From JAGVSZ01 sp963716855 (lineage in GTDB: Bacteria > Pseudomonadota > Gammaproteobacteria > Burkholderiales > SG8-39): DNA of 64,000 nucleotides. Both the position numbers and the translations under genes were made by a program. Positions 18,062-26,993 of the stretch are shown one piece after another. The stretch covers positions 248,001 through 312,000 of the forward strand of contig CAVQUV010000021.1 in NCBI GenBank assembly GCA_963716855.1, written 5' to 3'. A model generated the notes under the pieces. It was given only the letters and a program-made list of their open reading frames with translations, was not told the origin of the DNA and made no database searches. Numbering within the stretch: position 1 is the stretch's first letter; each line of letters begins with the position of its first letter.

Positions 18062-19966
18062 GTGCGCTACACCGAGTTCCGTGATCTCGACGGCGACCTG
18101 AGGCGGTTCCAGGTCCGGCTCGGCGTCGCCGGCGCGGTCGTGCTCGGCGCGTTCGTGCTGTTGCTCGGCCGGTTCGCGTACCTGCAGTTCCTGCAGCACG
18201 ACTACTACAAGACCAAGGCCGAGGACAACCGCATCTCGATCGTCCCGATCGTTCCCAACCGGGGGCTGATCCTGGACCGCAACGGGATCGTGCTGGCGCG
18301 CAACGAGTCCCAGTACACGCTCGAGATCAGTCCGCGGCAGGTGGCCAACCTCGAGCAGACGATCAACGAGCTCGCCGCCGTGATCGAGATCCTGCCGCGC
18401 GACCGCAACCGCTTCCGGAAGCTCCGCCAGGAGATCAAGGGCGCGGAAAGCCTCCCGATCAAGACGCGCCTGAGCGACGAGGAGGTCGCACGCTTTGCCG
18501 CGAACGCGTATCGGTTTCCCGGCGTGGAGATCAAGGCGCGCCTCTTCCGGTCCTACCCCTTCGGGGAGACTGCGTCGCACGCGCTCGGCTACATCGGCCG
18601 CATCAGCGACCGCGACCTGGAGCGCCTCGAGGCCGACGGGCTGACCGCGAACTACAAGGGCTCCGATTTCATCGGCAAGAGCGGGGTGGAAGCGAGCTAC
18701 GAGCGCGAGCTGCACGGCACGACCGGCACCGCGCAGGTCGAGATCGACGCGGGCGGCCGCGGCATCCGTACGCTGTCCTCGACCGCGCCCGTGGCCGGCA
18801 ACAACCTCGTGCTCACGCTCGACATCAAGCTGCAGGAGGTGGCCGAGCAGGCATTCGGCAACTTCCGCGGGGCGCTCGTCGCGATCGATCCGACGACCGG
18901 CGGCGTGCTCGCGTTCGTGTCCCGGCCCGGCTACGACCCGAACCTGTTCGTCGACGGGATCGACCCGCAGAGCTGGCAGGCGCTCAACGAAGACCAGGAC
19001 AAGCCGCTCACCAACCGCGCGCTCACCGGCGCGTATCCACCCGGTTCCACGATCAAGCCGTTCATGGCCCTGATGGCGCTCCAGCTCGGCAAGCGCACCC
19101 CCGAGTACACGATCAGCGACCCGGGGTTCTACATGCTCGCAGGACTCGCGCGCCCGTTCCGCGACTGGAAGGTCGGCGGGCATGGCGCCGTCAACCTGCA
19201 CAAGTCGATCGTCGTGTCGTGCGATACCTACTACTACGGCCTCGCGGCCGACATGGACGTCGACCAGCAGCATGCGTTCCTGTCGCAGCTCGGGTTCGGC
19301 AGCCCGAGCGGCATCGACATCGACGGCGAGAAGGGCGGGCTGCTGCCCTCGCGCGAGTGGAAGAGGAAGCGCTTTAAGCGCCCGGACGAGCAGAAGTGGT
19401 ACGCCGGCGACAGCGTGTCGGTCGGGATCGGGCAGGGCTACCTGCTGGCCACCCCGCTGCAGCTCGCGTTCGCGTCGGCGATCGTGGCCAACAACGGCGT
19501 CGTGTTCCGGCCGCACGTGGTGAGCCAGGTCGTCGACGCGCGCTCCGGCGAGGCGCGCCGGATCGAGCCGCAGCCGGTGCGCACGGTGCCGCTCAACCAG
19601 AAGTGGGTCGACCTCGTGAAGGCGGCGATGGTCGACGTCACGCGCCCCGGCGGCACCGCGGCGCGCGCCGGCGCGGGAGCCCTCTATACGTTTGCGGGGA
19701 AAACCGGCACCGCGCAGGTGGTCGCGATGAAGCAGGGCGAGAAATACGACGAGAAGAAGGTCGCGGAGCGGCACCGCGACCACGCGCTGTTCGTCTCGTT
19801 CGCGCCGGCCGAGAACCCGAGGATCGCCCTCGGGATCCTCGTCGAGAACGGCGGCCACGGGAGCGGCACCGCCGCGCCGATCGCCCGCACGGTGCTGGAC
19901 TACTACCTGCTCGGCAAGGTGCCGGAGAAGAAGCCCGAGCTCGACGCCGACGCGCCGGAGGGCTGA
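18062..19966 (+). CDS. mrdA: Penicillin-binding protein 2 (peptidoglycan transpeptidase)
   Basis: Cross-links peptidoglycan during rod elongation. 634 residues: a membrane anchor (residues about 20-42), dimerisation domain, then the transpeptidase with SxxK motif PPGSTIKPF (Ser329), SCD as the second motif, and AGKTGTAQV as the KTG motif. GTG at 18062 is chosen because RYTEFRDLDGDLRRFQ is the family N-terminus; open codons before it overlap mreD. It is followed four bases later by rodA, its partner glycosyltransferase. Confidence 0.96.
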   Translation: MRYTEFRDLDGDLRRFQVRLGVAGAVVLGAFVLLLGRFAYLQFLQHDYYKTKAEDNRISIVPIVPNRGLILDRNGIVLARNESQYTLEISPRQVANLEQTINELAAVIEILPRDRNRFRKLRQEIKGAESLPIKTRLSDEEVARFAANAYRFPGVEIKARLFRSYPFGETASHALGYIGRISDRDLERLEADGLTANYKGSDFIGKSGVEASYERELHGTTGTAQVEIDAGGRGIRTLSSTAPVAGNNLVLTLDIKLQEVAEQAFGNFRGALVAIDPTTGGVLAFVSRPGYDPNLFVDGIDPQSWQALNEDQDKPLTNRALTGAYPPGSTIKPFMALMALQLGKRTPEYTISDPGFYMLAGLARPFRDWKVGGHGAVNLHKSIVVSCDTYYYGLAADMDVDQQHAFLSQLGFGSPSGIDIDGEKGGLLPSREWKRKRFKRPDEQKWYAGDSVSVGIGQGYLLATPLQLAFASAIVANNGVVFRPHVVSQVVDARSGEARRIEPQPVRTVPLNQKWVDLVKAAMVDVTRPGGTAARAGAGALYTFAGKTGTAQVVAMKQGEKYDEKKVAERHRDHALFVSFAPAENPRIALGILVENGGHGSGTAAPIARTVLDYYLLGKVPEKKPELDADAPEG

Positions 19967-19970
19967 CCGG

Positions 19971-21113
19971 GTGAGGCAGCTTGCCGCACGGCTGTGGGAC
20001 CGCCTGACCGAGAACATCGACGGTTCGCTGATGCTGATCGCGGTGCTGATCCTCACGCTCGGCCTGTTCACGCTGTACAGCGCCGCCTACGAGAACCCCA
20101 CGCGCATCCAGGCGCAGCTCGTCAACATCGGCGTGGCGTGCACCGCGATGTGGATCGCGGCCCGGGTCCCGCCGCAGACCTTGATGCGCTTCGCCGTGCC
20201 GATCTACGTCCTCGGCCTCCTGCTGCTCGTCGCGGTCGCGCTCTTCGGCGAGGTGGTCAACGGCGCGCGCCGCTGGTTGCACGTCGGCGTCGTGCGCTTC
20301 CAGCCTTCCGAGATCATGAAGATCGCGATGCCGCTCATGCTGGCCTGGTACTTCCAGCGGCGCGAGGCGACGCTGCAGGTCCGCGACTACGCGGTCGCGG
20401 CGCTCATCCTGGTCGTCCCGGGACTGCTGATCGCCCGTCAGCCCGACCTCGGGACGGCGCTGCTCGTCCTGGCGGCGGGTTTCTACGTGATCTTCCTCGC
20501 CGGGCTGTCATGGCGCCTGATCGTCCCGGTCGCGGTCCTGGGCGCCATCGGTCTGCTGGCGGTGATCGTCTTCGAGTCGCAGATCTGTCAGCCCGAGCTC
20601 GTCTGGCCCGGCTTCAAGGATTATCAGAAGGCGCGCGTGTGCACGCTGCTCGATCCGACCACCGATCCGCTGGGACGCGGCTTCCACATCATCCAGGCGA
20701 CGATCGCGGTGGGGTCGGGTGGCCTGACCGGCAAGGGATGGCTCGAGGGCACGCAGACCCATCTCGAGTTCATTCCCGAGCGCTCGACCGATTTCATCTT
20801 CGCGGTCTTCTCGGAGGAGTTCGGCCTGCTCGGCAATGCCGTGCTGCTCGTCCTGTACCTGATGCTGATCGGACGCGGCTTTTTCATCGCGGCGGGCGCG
20901 CCGACCTTCTTCGCCCGCCTGCTCGCCGGGGCGATTACGCTCATCTTCTTCACCTACGCGTTCGTGAACATGGGGATGGTGAGCGGTCTCCTGCCGGTCG
21001 TCGGCGTGCCGCTGCCGCTCGTGTCCTACGGCGGCACCGCCCTGGTGACGCTGTTCCTCGGGCTGGGCATCCTGATGAGCATCCAGAAGCACCGGAAGCT
21101 CGTCCAGTCGTGA
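19971..21113 (+). CDS. mrdB: Peptidoglycan glycosyltransferase RodA
   Basis: SEDS-family polymerase of the elongasome. 380 residues with about ten membrane segments. Family marks are NGARRWLHVGVVRFQPSEIM, IARQPDLGTALLVL with the catalytic-region Asp, FIPERSTDFIFAVFSEEFGL and LPLPLVSYGGTALVT. GTG at 19971 sits just after the mrdA stop. The stop overlaps a GTG that probably starts rlpA. Confidence 0.96.
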   Translation: MRQLAARLWDRLTENIDGSLMLIAVLILTLGLFTLYSAAYENPTRIQAQLVNIGVACTAMWIAARVPPQTLMRFAVPIYVLGLLLLVAVALFGEVVNGARRWLHVGVVRFQPSEIMKIAMPLMLAWYFQRREATLQVRDYAVAALILVVPGLLIARQPDLGTALLVLAAGFYVIFLAGLSWRLIVPVAVLGAIGLLAVIVFESQICQPELVWPGFKDYQKARVCTLLDPTTDPLGRGFHIIQATIAVGSGGLTGKGWLEGTQTHLEFIPERSTDFIFAVFSEEFGLLGNAVLLVLYLMLIGRGFFIAAGAPTFFARLLAGAITLIFFTYAFVNMGMVSGLLPVVGVPLPLVSYGGTALVTLFLGLGILMSIQKHRKLVQS

Positions 21114-22085
21114 GCACCGGAGCGGAGAAAGCGAGACAGCGGAAAGGGTACGGTCGCGCTCTGCGCGATCGCCGCGATCGTAGCCGGATGCGCGGGCGCG
21201 CCGACGGCGCCGCGCATCGAGCGCGAGGCGAAGGCGCCGGCGACGACGACCCCCGCGCCGCAGCGTCGCGGCGGCGGCTATTACCTGGACGACGGCCCCG
21301 GCGACGGCCCGCCGCCCGAGCTCGATCGCATCGCCGATGCGGAGCCGCGCGCCGAAGCCCTGCACCGGTTCGCGAACAGCCCATACGTCGTATTCGGTCG
21401 CCAGTACGTGCCCGAGCGCGAGGTGCGGCCGCTCAAGCAGCGCGGCGTCGGAAGCTGGTACGGGCGCAAGTTCCACGGCCAGAAGACCGCGAGCGGCGAG
21501 ATCTACGACATGTACGCGATGACCGCCGCTCATCCCACGCTCCCGATCCCGAGCTACGCGCGCGTCACCAACGTCGCGAACGGCCGCTCGGTCGTCGTGC
21601 GCGTCAACGACCGCGGCCCGTTCCTGCACGACCGCGTGATCGACCTGTCGTACGCCGCGGCGTGGAAGCTCGGGTACATCGAGCAGGGTAGCGCGCTCGT
21701 CGAGGTCGAGACGATTTCGTACGACCGCACGCCGGTGGTCAGCGCCATCGTCGCTTCCACGCCGTCGCAGAGTCCCGAGCGCGCGGCGGTCGTGCCGCGC
21801 GCGCCGGAAGCGCCGCCGCCCGAGTCCCCGCGCGTTCCGGTCGAGGCGGAGGCGGGCGGCATCTATCTTCAGCTCGGCGCATTCACCGACCGCGACAATG
21901 CCGAGAATTTCCGCGCCCGACTCGCGCTCGAGTTCGCAACGCTCGACCGGCCGGCCGAGGTTTACCGCAAAGACGGCTTCTTCCGCCTCCACGTCGGTCC
22001 CTACCGGACGCGTGCGGAAGCGCTGGCAGCCGCCGACCGCCTCAAGGACGCGCTCGACGTGAAGCCGCACGTGGTCGTGCGCTGA
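21109..22085 (+). CDS. rlpA: Septal/rare lipoprotein A RlpA (one frameshift near the N-terminus)
   Basis: An outer-membrane lipoprotein and lytic transglycosylase acting on denuded glycan. The lipobox is visible (ALCAIAAIVAGC), followed by a disordered Pro/Arg region, the double-psi beta-barrel (GVGSWYGRKFHGQKTASGE, RVNDRGPFLHDRVIDLS) and a C-terminal SPOR domain (GIYLQLGAFTDRDNAENF). No start codon exists in the lipobox frame after the rodA stop; GTG at 21109 lies in another frame. A single-base indel near 21147 (AAAGGGTACGG) joins them and gives the GTGA overlap with rodA expected in this operon. Confidence 0.85.
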
Positions 22086-22121
22086 CGGTGCCCGATTCCC
22101 GGAGGAAGGCGAGGAGGCTGC

Positions 22122-22130
22122 TGCTATAAT
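22122..22130 (+). promoter_or_regulatory. Extended -10 promoter of dacA
   Basis: TGCTATAAT, a perfect TATAAT (22125-22130) with the TGn extension, lies 74 bases before the dacA start in an otherwise GC-rich gap. No good -35 box is present, as is common for extended -10 promoters. It would allow dacA-dat-ybeD-lipB expression separately from the mre operon. Confidence 0.6.
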
Positions 22131-22203
22131 TTGCACCCCGCCGAAGCCGTTAGATTCCCGCCCGCCGTTGGTTCCCGCCCGTTCGTCCCCGCACACCTCC
22201 TCG

Positions 22204-23325
22204 ATGCTGCTCCGAGTCCTCGCGCTGCTCTTCTTGCTCGCTCCCCTCGCGCGCGCCGATGCGCCGCCGCCTCCGCCCATCGCCGCGCGCGCCTGGCTCC
22301 TGGTCGACCTGCCGAGCGGGCAGCGAATTGCCGCGCAGAACGCCGACGAGCGCATCGAGCCCGCGTCCCTCACCAAGCTGATGACGGCATACCTGGTCTT
22401 CGACGCGTTGAAGAAGAAGGCGATCCAGCCCGAGCAGACGGCACCGGTGTCCCAGCGCGCCTGGAAAGCCGGCGGCTCGCGCATGTTCATCGAGCCGCTC
22501 AAGCCGGTCACCGTCGACGAGCTGCTGCGCGGGATGATCGTCCAGTCGGGCAACGATGCGACCATCGCGCTCGCCGAGCTCGTTGCGGGCTCGGAGGAGG
22601 TTTTCGCGCAGATGATGAACCGCGAGGGCCAGCGGCTCGGGATGAAGAACTCGAGCTTCGTCAACGCGAGCGGCTGGCCGGACGCCAAGCACTACTCGAC
22701 GGCGCGCGATCTCGCGGTTCTCGCGGGCGCGCTGATCCGCGACTTTCCCGAGTACTACACGCTCTACGCGACCAAGGAGTACCGGTACAACAACATCACC
22801 CAGCCCAATCGCAACCGCCTGCTGTGGCTCGATCCGAACGTCGACGGCGTGAAGACCGGCTACACGGAGACCGCCGGCTACTGCCTGATCGCGTCGGCGA
22901 AGCGCGGCCCGCGCCGGCTCCTGTCGGTGGTGCTGGGCACGAACTCCGACGGCTTGCGCGCGCAGGAGAGCCAGAAGCTGCTCAACTACGGCTTCCAGTT
23001 CTACGAGGTCGTGCGGCTGTACGAGAAGGGGCAGGAGGTCAGCCGGCTGCGGGTGTGGAAAGGCGCGGCGAACGAGCTCAAGGCCGGCGCGCCGGAGGAA
23101 TTGAACCTCGTCCTGCCGCGCGGCGATGCGCAGAAGCTCAAGGCGGACCTGGTGAGCGAGCAGCCGCTGGTCGCGCCGGTGAGCGCCGGGCAGCGCGTCG
23201 GGACGATCAAGGTGTCGCTCGACGGCAAGGCGGTGGGCGAGTATCCGGTCGTGGCGCTCGAGACGGTCGGGGTCGCCGGCATCTTCGGGCGCGCGTGGGA
23301 CAGCATGCGGTTGTGGCTGAAGTGA
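22204..23325 (+). CDS. dacA: D-alanyl-D-alanine carboxypeptidase (PBP5/6 type)
   Basis: Trims the terminal D-Ala of peptidoglycan stem peptides in the periplasm. 373 residues: signal peptide LLRVLALLFLLAPLARADA, SLTK with nucleophile Ser55, SGN in VQSGNDATIA, KTG in DGVKTGYTETAGY, a PBP5 C-terminal beta domain and an amphipathic anchor helix (IFGRAWDSMRLWLK). ATG at 22204 starts the signal peptide cleanly; an ATG at 22168 would add a non-hydrophobic extension. Confidence 0.95.
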   Translation: MLLRVLALLFLLAPLARADAPPPPPIAARAWLLVDLPSGQRIAAQNADERIEPASLTKLMTAYLVFDALKKKAIQPEQTAPVSQRAWKAGGSRMFIEPLKPVTVDELLRGMIVQSGNDATIALAELVAGSEEVFAQMMNREGQRLGMKNSSFVNASGWPDAKHYSTARDLAVLAGALIRDFPEYYTLYATKEYRYNNITQPNRNRLLWLDPNVDGVKTGYTETAGYCLIASAKRGPRRLLSVVLGTNSDGLRAQESQKLLNYGFQFYEVVRLYEKGQEVSRLRVWKGAANELKAGAPEELNLVLPRGDAQKLKADLVSEQPLVAPVSAGQRVGTIKVSLDGKAVGEYPVVALETVGVAGIFGRAWDSMRLWLK

Positions 23326-23341
23326 TCCGGAGGCGCGCACC

Positions 23342-24208
23342 TTGGACCCGATCGTCTATCTGAACGGCGAGTACGTGCCGCTCGCCGAAGCGAAGATCCC
23401 GGTGCTCGACCGCGGCTTCATCTTCGGCGACGGCGTCTACGAGGTGATCCCGGCATACGGTCGCGCCCTATTCCGGCTGCAGGAGCATCTCGCGCGGCTC
23501 GAGCACAGCCTGCGCGCGATCCGGATCGCGAACCCGCACGACGCGGCGGGGTGGCGCGCGCTCCTCGGGAGCGTCGTCGCGCGCAACCCCTGGGAGGACC
23601 AGAGCATCTACCTCCAGGTGACGCGCGGCGTCGCGCCGCGCACGCAGGAGTTCCCGAAGGGCGACGTGCGCCCGACGGTATTCGCCATGGCGAGCCCGCT
23701 CAAGATGCCGACGGCCGAGCAGCGCGCGGACGGCGTCGCGGTGGTGACGCGGGACGACTACCGCTGGCGGCGCTGCGACATCAAGTCGGTGTCGCTGCTC
23801 GCGAACTGCCTGCTGCGCCAGGAAGCCGAGGACGCCGGCGCGGTCGAGACGATCCTCATCCGCGACGGCAACGTCAAGGAAGCCTCGACCTGCAACGTCT
23901 TCCTGGTGAAGAACGGCGTGATCCTGAATCCGCCCAAGGACAACCTGATCCTGCACGGCATCACCTTCGACCTCGCGCTCGAGCTGGCGGGCGAGGCCGG
24001 GCTGCCGCTCGAGACGCGGGAGGTGAGACGCGAGGAGCTCTTCGACGCCGACGAGGTGTGGCTCTCGTCGTCGGCGCGCGAAGTCCTGCCGGTCACCCTG
24101 GTCGACGGCAAGCGCATCGGGAGCGGCAAGCCGGGGCCCGTGTACGCGCGCATGTACCAGCTGTTCCAGGACTACAAGGCGCGCGCACGCGCGCAGGCGC
24201 ATGCCTGA
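23342..24208 (+). CDS. dat: D-amino acid aminotransferase (class IV PLP enzyme)
   Basis: Interconverts D-alanine and D-glutamate with their keto acids, feeding peptidoglycan. 288 residues of the class IV fold: LDRGFIFGDGVYEVIPAYG, the PLP-lysine region CDIKSVSLLANCLLRQEAED, and KEASTCNVFLVKNG. TTG at 23342 follows GGAGG. It lies after dacA, whose product releases D-Ala, and overlaps ybeD by eight bases. A branched-chain enzyme is less likely given the context. Confidence 0.9.
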   Translation: MDPIVYLNGEYVPLAEAKIPVLDRGFIFGDGVYEVIPAYGRALFRLQEHLARLEHSLRAIRIANPHDAAGWRALLGSVVARNPWEDQSIYLQVTRGVAPRTQEFPKGDVRPTVFAMASPLKMPTAEQRADGVAVVTRDDYRWRRCDIKSVSLLANCLLRQEAEDAGAVETILIRDGNVKEASTCNVFLVKNGVILNPPKDNLILHGITFDLALELAGEAGLPLETREVRREELFDADEVWLSSSAREVLPVTLVDGKRIGSGKPGPVYARMYQLFQDYKARARAQAHA

Positions 24209-24473
24209 CCCGGACGCCTCGACGCTGCTCGCCTTCCCGTGCGACTTCCCGATCAAGGTGATGGGGAAGCGCCAGGCGGCCTTCGCACAGACGATGGTGG
24301 ACATCGTGAAGCGGCACGCACCGGACTTCGATCCGGCGAGCCTAGAGATGCGCGCCAGCCGCGAGGCGACCTATCTTTCGCTCACGCTCACCATCCGCGC
24401 CACCTCGCGCGAACAGCTCGATGAGCTCTATCGCGAGCTTTGCGACCATCCGATGGTCACGATGGTGCTTTGA
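24201..24473 (+). CDS. ybeD: YbeD-like DUF493 protein
   Basis: A 90-residue ferredoxin-like fold protein: LAFPCDFPIKVMGKRQAAFA, then YLSLTLTIRATSREQLDELY and a C-terminal HPMVTMVL. The family sits between dacA and lipB in many proteobacteria and may regulate lipoate or wall metabolism; the role is unproven. Overlaps dat by eight bases. Confidence 0.92.
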   Translation: MPDPDASTLLAFPCDFPIKVMGKRQAAFAQTMVDIVKRHAPDFDPASLEMRASREATYLSLTLTIRATSREQLDELYRELCDHPMVTMVL

Positions 24474-24490
24474 GGCGAGGAGGGGGAAGC

Positions 24491-25183
24491 GTGATCGGCG
24501 AGCTTGCGGCGAGCGCCGGCAGCGACGCGCAAAGCGCGCCGGAGGCGGCCCGTTTTCCGCTTCCCGTTTCGCTCACGGTGCGCCGCATGGGCGTCACCGG
24601 GTACGCCGATGCGTACGACGCGATGCGCGCGTTCACCGCGCGGCGCGCCCCGGCCACGCCCGACGAGCTCTGGCTCCTCGAGCACCCGCCCGTCTACACG
24701 CTGGGACAAGCCGGCAAGCCGGAGCATCTGCTGCGCGACAACGGGATTCCGGTCGTGCGCGTCGATCGCGGGGGCCAGGTCACGTACCACGGGCCCGGGC
24801 AGGTGGTCGCTTACGTGCTGCTCGACCTGCGGCGACGCGGCCTCGCGGTGAAGCAGCTCGTGTCGCTGCTCGAGCAGGCGGTGATCGACCTGCTCGCGGC
24901 GCACGGCGTGGCGGGCGCCCGGCGCCCCGGCGCGCCGGGGGTGTACGTCGAAGGCGCGAAGGTCGCCGCGCTCGGTCTGCGGGTGCGCGGCGGGTGCGCG
25001 TACCACGGGCTTGCGCTGAACGTGAACATGGATCTCGCCCCGTTCCGCGACATCAACCCTTGCGGCTACGCGGGGCTCGCGGTGACGCAGCTCGGCGATC
25101 TCGGAGTCCGGCTGTCGACGCCGGATGCCGCGGACGCGCTCGCGACGCGGCTCGCCGACGCCCTCGGCAGGGATACGCACTGA
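24491..25183 (+). CDS. lipB: Octanoyl-[acyl carrier protein]:protein transferase LipB
   Basis: Transfers octanoyl from ACP to lipoyl domains, the first step of lipoate synthesis. Key motifs are LLEHPPVYTLGQAGKPEHLL, RVDRGGQVTYHGPGQVVAYV, the catalytic Lys in VEGAKVAALGLRVRGG, and YHGLALNVNMDLAPF with the downstream Cys in INPCGYAG. GTG at 24491 follows AGGAGGGGGA, but the first 30 residues are atypical and include a repeat-like stretch (24551-24572). GTG at 24578 or ATG at 24587 give the family N-terminus. Confidence 0.94.
   Translation: MIGELAASAGSDAQSAPEAARFPLPVSLTVRRMGVTGYADAYDAMRAFTARRAPATPDELWLLEHPPVYTLGQAGKPEHLLRDNGIPVVRVDRGGQVTYHGPGQVVAYVLLDLRRRGLAVKQLVSLLEQAVIDLLAAHGVAGARRPGAPGVYVEGAKVAALGLRVRGGCAYHGLALNVNMDLAPFRDINPCGYAGLAVTQLGDLGVRLSTPDAADALATRLADALGRDTH
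24551..24572 (+). repeat. Short dispersed repeat inside the 5' end of lipB
   Basis: CGTTTTCCGCTTCCCGTTTC is nearly the reverse complement of the 16549-16568 stretch between mreB and mreC. It lies in the non-conserved N-terminal codons of lipB, so it is likely leader rather than coding sequence. Confidence 0.45.
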
Positions 25184-25206
25184 GACCTCTGGCAGGGAGA
25201 AGGAAC

Positions 25207-26982
25207 TTGGCACTCGTCCTCGGCTTTTGTTCTTCGCACGACGCCTCGGCCTGCGTGTTCCGGGACGGCGAGATGGTCGCCGCCATTTCCGAGGAGCGGC
25301 TCTCGCGGATCAAGACCGACGGCAATCGCCTGCCCGGAGCTCGCGATCGACGCGGTGCTCGAAGATGGCCGGCGCGACGCGCCGCGACGTCGACCACATC
25401 GCGATGACCTATAACCACGTTCCGGAGCGGTACTGCCGCCGGACGACGCTGCGCAAGGAAGTGGAGCGCCGCCTGTCGCGGGCCGCGGAAGAAGCTCACC
25501 GGCCGGCGCAAGCGAGACGCAGTACTTCCTGAACGAGGTGCTGCGCCACATCCGCGACGTCGCGCCGGACAAGCGCTTCGACGACTTACTTCCGGCGCGA
25601 CGCGCTTCCTCGAGGGCGAGGGGTTCCGGCCCGATACGCAGATTCATTTCGTCGACCATCACCTCACGCACGCAGCGGCGGCGGCGTTCTACAGCGGCGT
25701 CGGCGAGGCCGCCGTCGTCACGATGGACGGCGAGGGCGATCTCGGCATGCACCACACCTCGAGCGTCTTCGCGGACGGGCGGCTGCGCTGCCTGCACTTG
25801 TCGGACGACGCCGGGCACGTCCACGGGCTTCTTCTACATGGACGTCACCGAGCTGCTCGGTTTCCGCCCGCTGCGCCACGAGGGCAAGGTCCTCGGGCTG
25901 GCCGCGTTCGGCGACGCGAAGCCGCTCCACGACGCGTTCAAGCGCGCGCTGCGGATGTCGCCCGACGGCAAGGGATTCGAATCCGACTTCGTCGAACATG
26001 GCGCGCGCGATCGACACGCCGCAAGGCCTACATCGCCGATGCGATCAAAGGGCATTCGCGCGAGAACGTCGCCGCGGCAGCGCAGACCGTGTTCGAGGAG
26101 GCCATCGTCGGCGTCGTGCGCAACTTCATGCGCGAGACCGGCCAGCGGCACCTGGCGGTCAATGGCGGGGTGTTCGCCAACGTCAAGCTGAACCAGCGGA
26201 TCGCGGCGCTGCCCGAGGTCGAGCGGCTGTTCGTCTTTCCGGGCATGTCGGACACGGGGAACAGCGTCGGTGCGGCGGTGATGGTGCTCGACAAGCTGGA
26301 TCCGGGCTACCTGGCGCGGAACGCACAGGCGTTGCGCGACGTCTACCTTGGACCGGGATTCACGAACGCGGAGATCCAGGTCGAACTCGACCGCCGCGGC
26401 CTCAGGTACGAGCGCCTCGACGAGGACGCGCTCGTCGAGCGCACGGCACAGGCGATCCACAAGGGCGTCGTGGTGGGCTGGTTCCAGGGTCGCATGGAGT
26501 TCGGCCCGCGCGCGCTCGGCAACCGTTCGATGATCGCGCGCGCAACCGAGGCGAGCATCAACAAGAGCCTCAACGACCGGCTCGACCGGACCGAGTTCAT
26601 GCCGTTTGCGCCGAGCGCGCTCGCCGAGTACGCCGATGAGCTGTTCGAAAACGTCGAGCCCGGCCGGCACACCGCCGAGTTCATGACCATCACCTACGAC
26701 GTGAAGCAGCACTGGCACGAAAAGATCCCGGCGGTCGTGCACGTCGACGGCACGGCGCGGCCGCAGCTCGTGCGCAAGGATCGCAACCCGCTCTACTGGC
26801 GGGTGATCGACCGCTACCGCCAGCTCTCGGGCATTCCGCTCGTGCTGAACACGAGCTTCAACGTGCACGAGGAACCGATCGTCTGCCAGCCGCAGGAAGC
26901 CGCGCAGGCGCTGGTCGACAACCGCATCGACTGCCTGGCGATCGGCAACTTCTGGGCGGACTACCAGCCGGGTAAGGCGTAA
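25207..26982 (+). CDS. Carbamoyltransferase (NodU/CmcH family), broken by about seven frameshifts
   Basis: Transfers carbamoyl from carbamoyl phosphate to a hydroxyl of a small molecule or glycan. The N-terminal ALVLGFCSSHDASACVFRDG and, in another frame, FVDHHLTHAAAA are the kinase-like domain. The C-terminal half (26010-26982) is intact: AVNGGVFANVKLNQRI, FPGMSDTGNSVGAAV, WFQGRMEFGPRALGNRS, LNTSFNVHEEPIVCQP. Reading needs shifts near 25330, 25365, 25490, 25590, 25820 and 26005, plus probably one more. The summed length, about 590 residues, is normal. TTG at 25207 follows GAGAAGGAA. It sits between lipB and lipA with short gaps, so it is probably in that operon. Substrate unknown. Confidence 0.83.
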
Positions 26983-26993
26983 GCTGCACGCGC

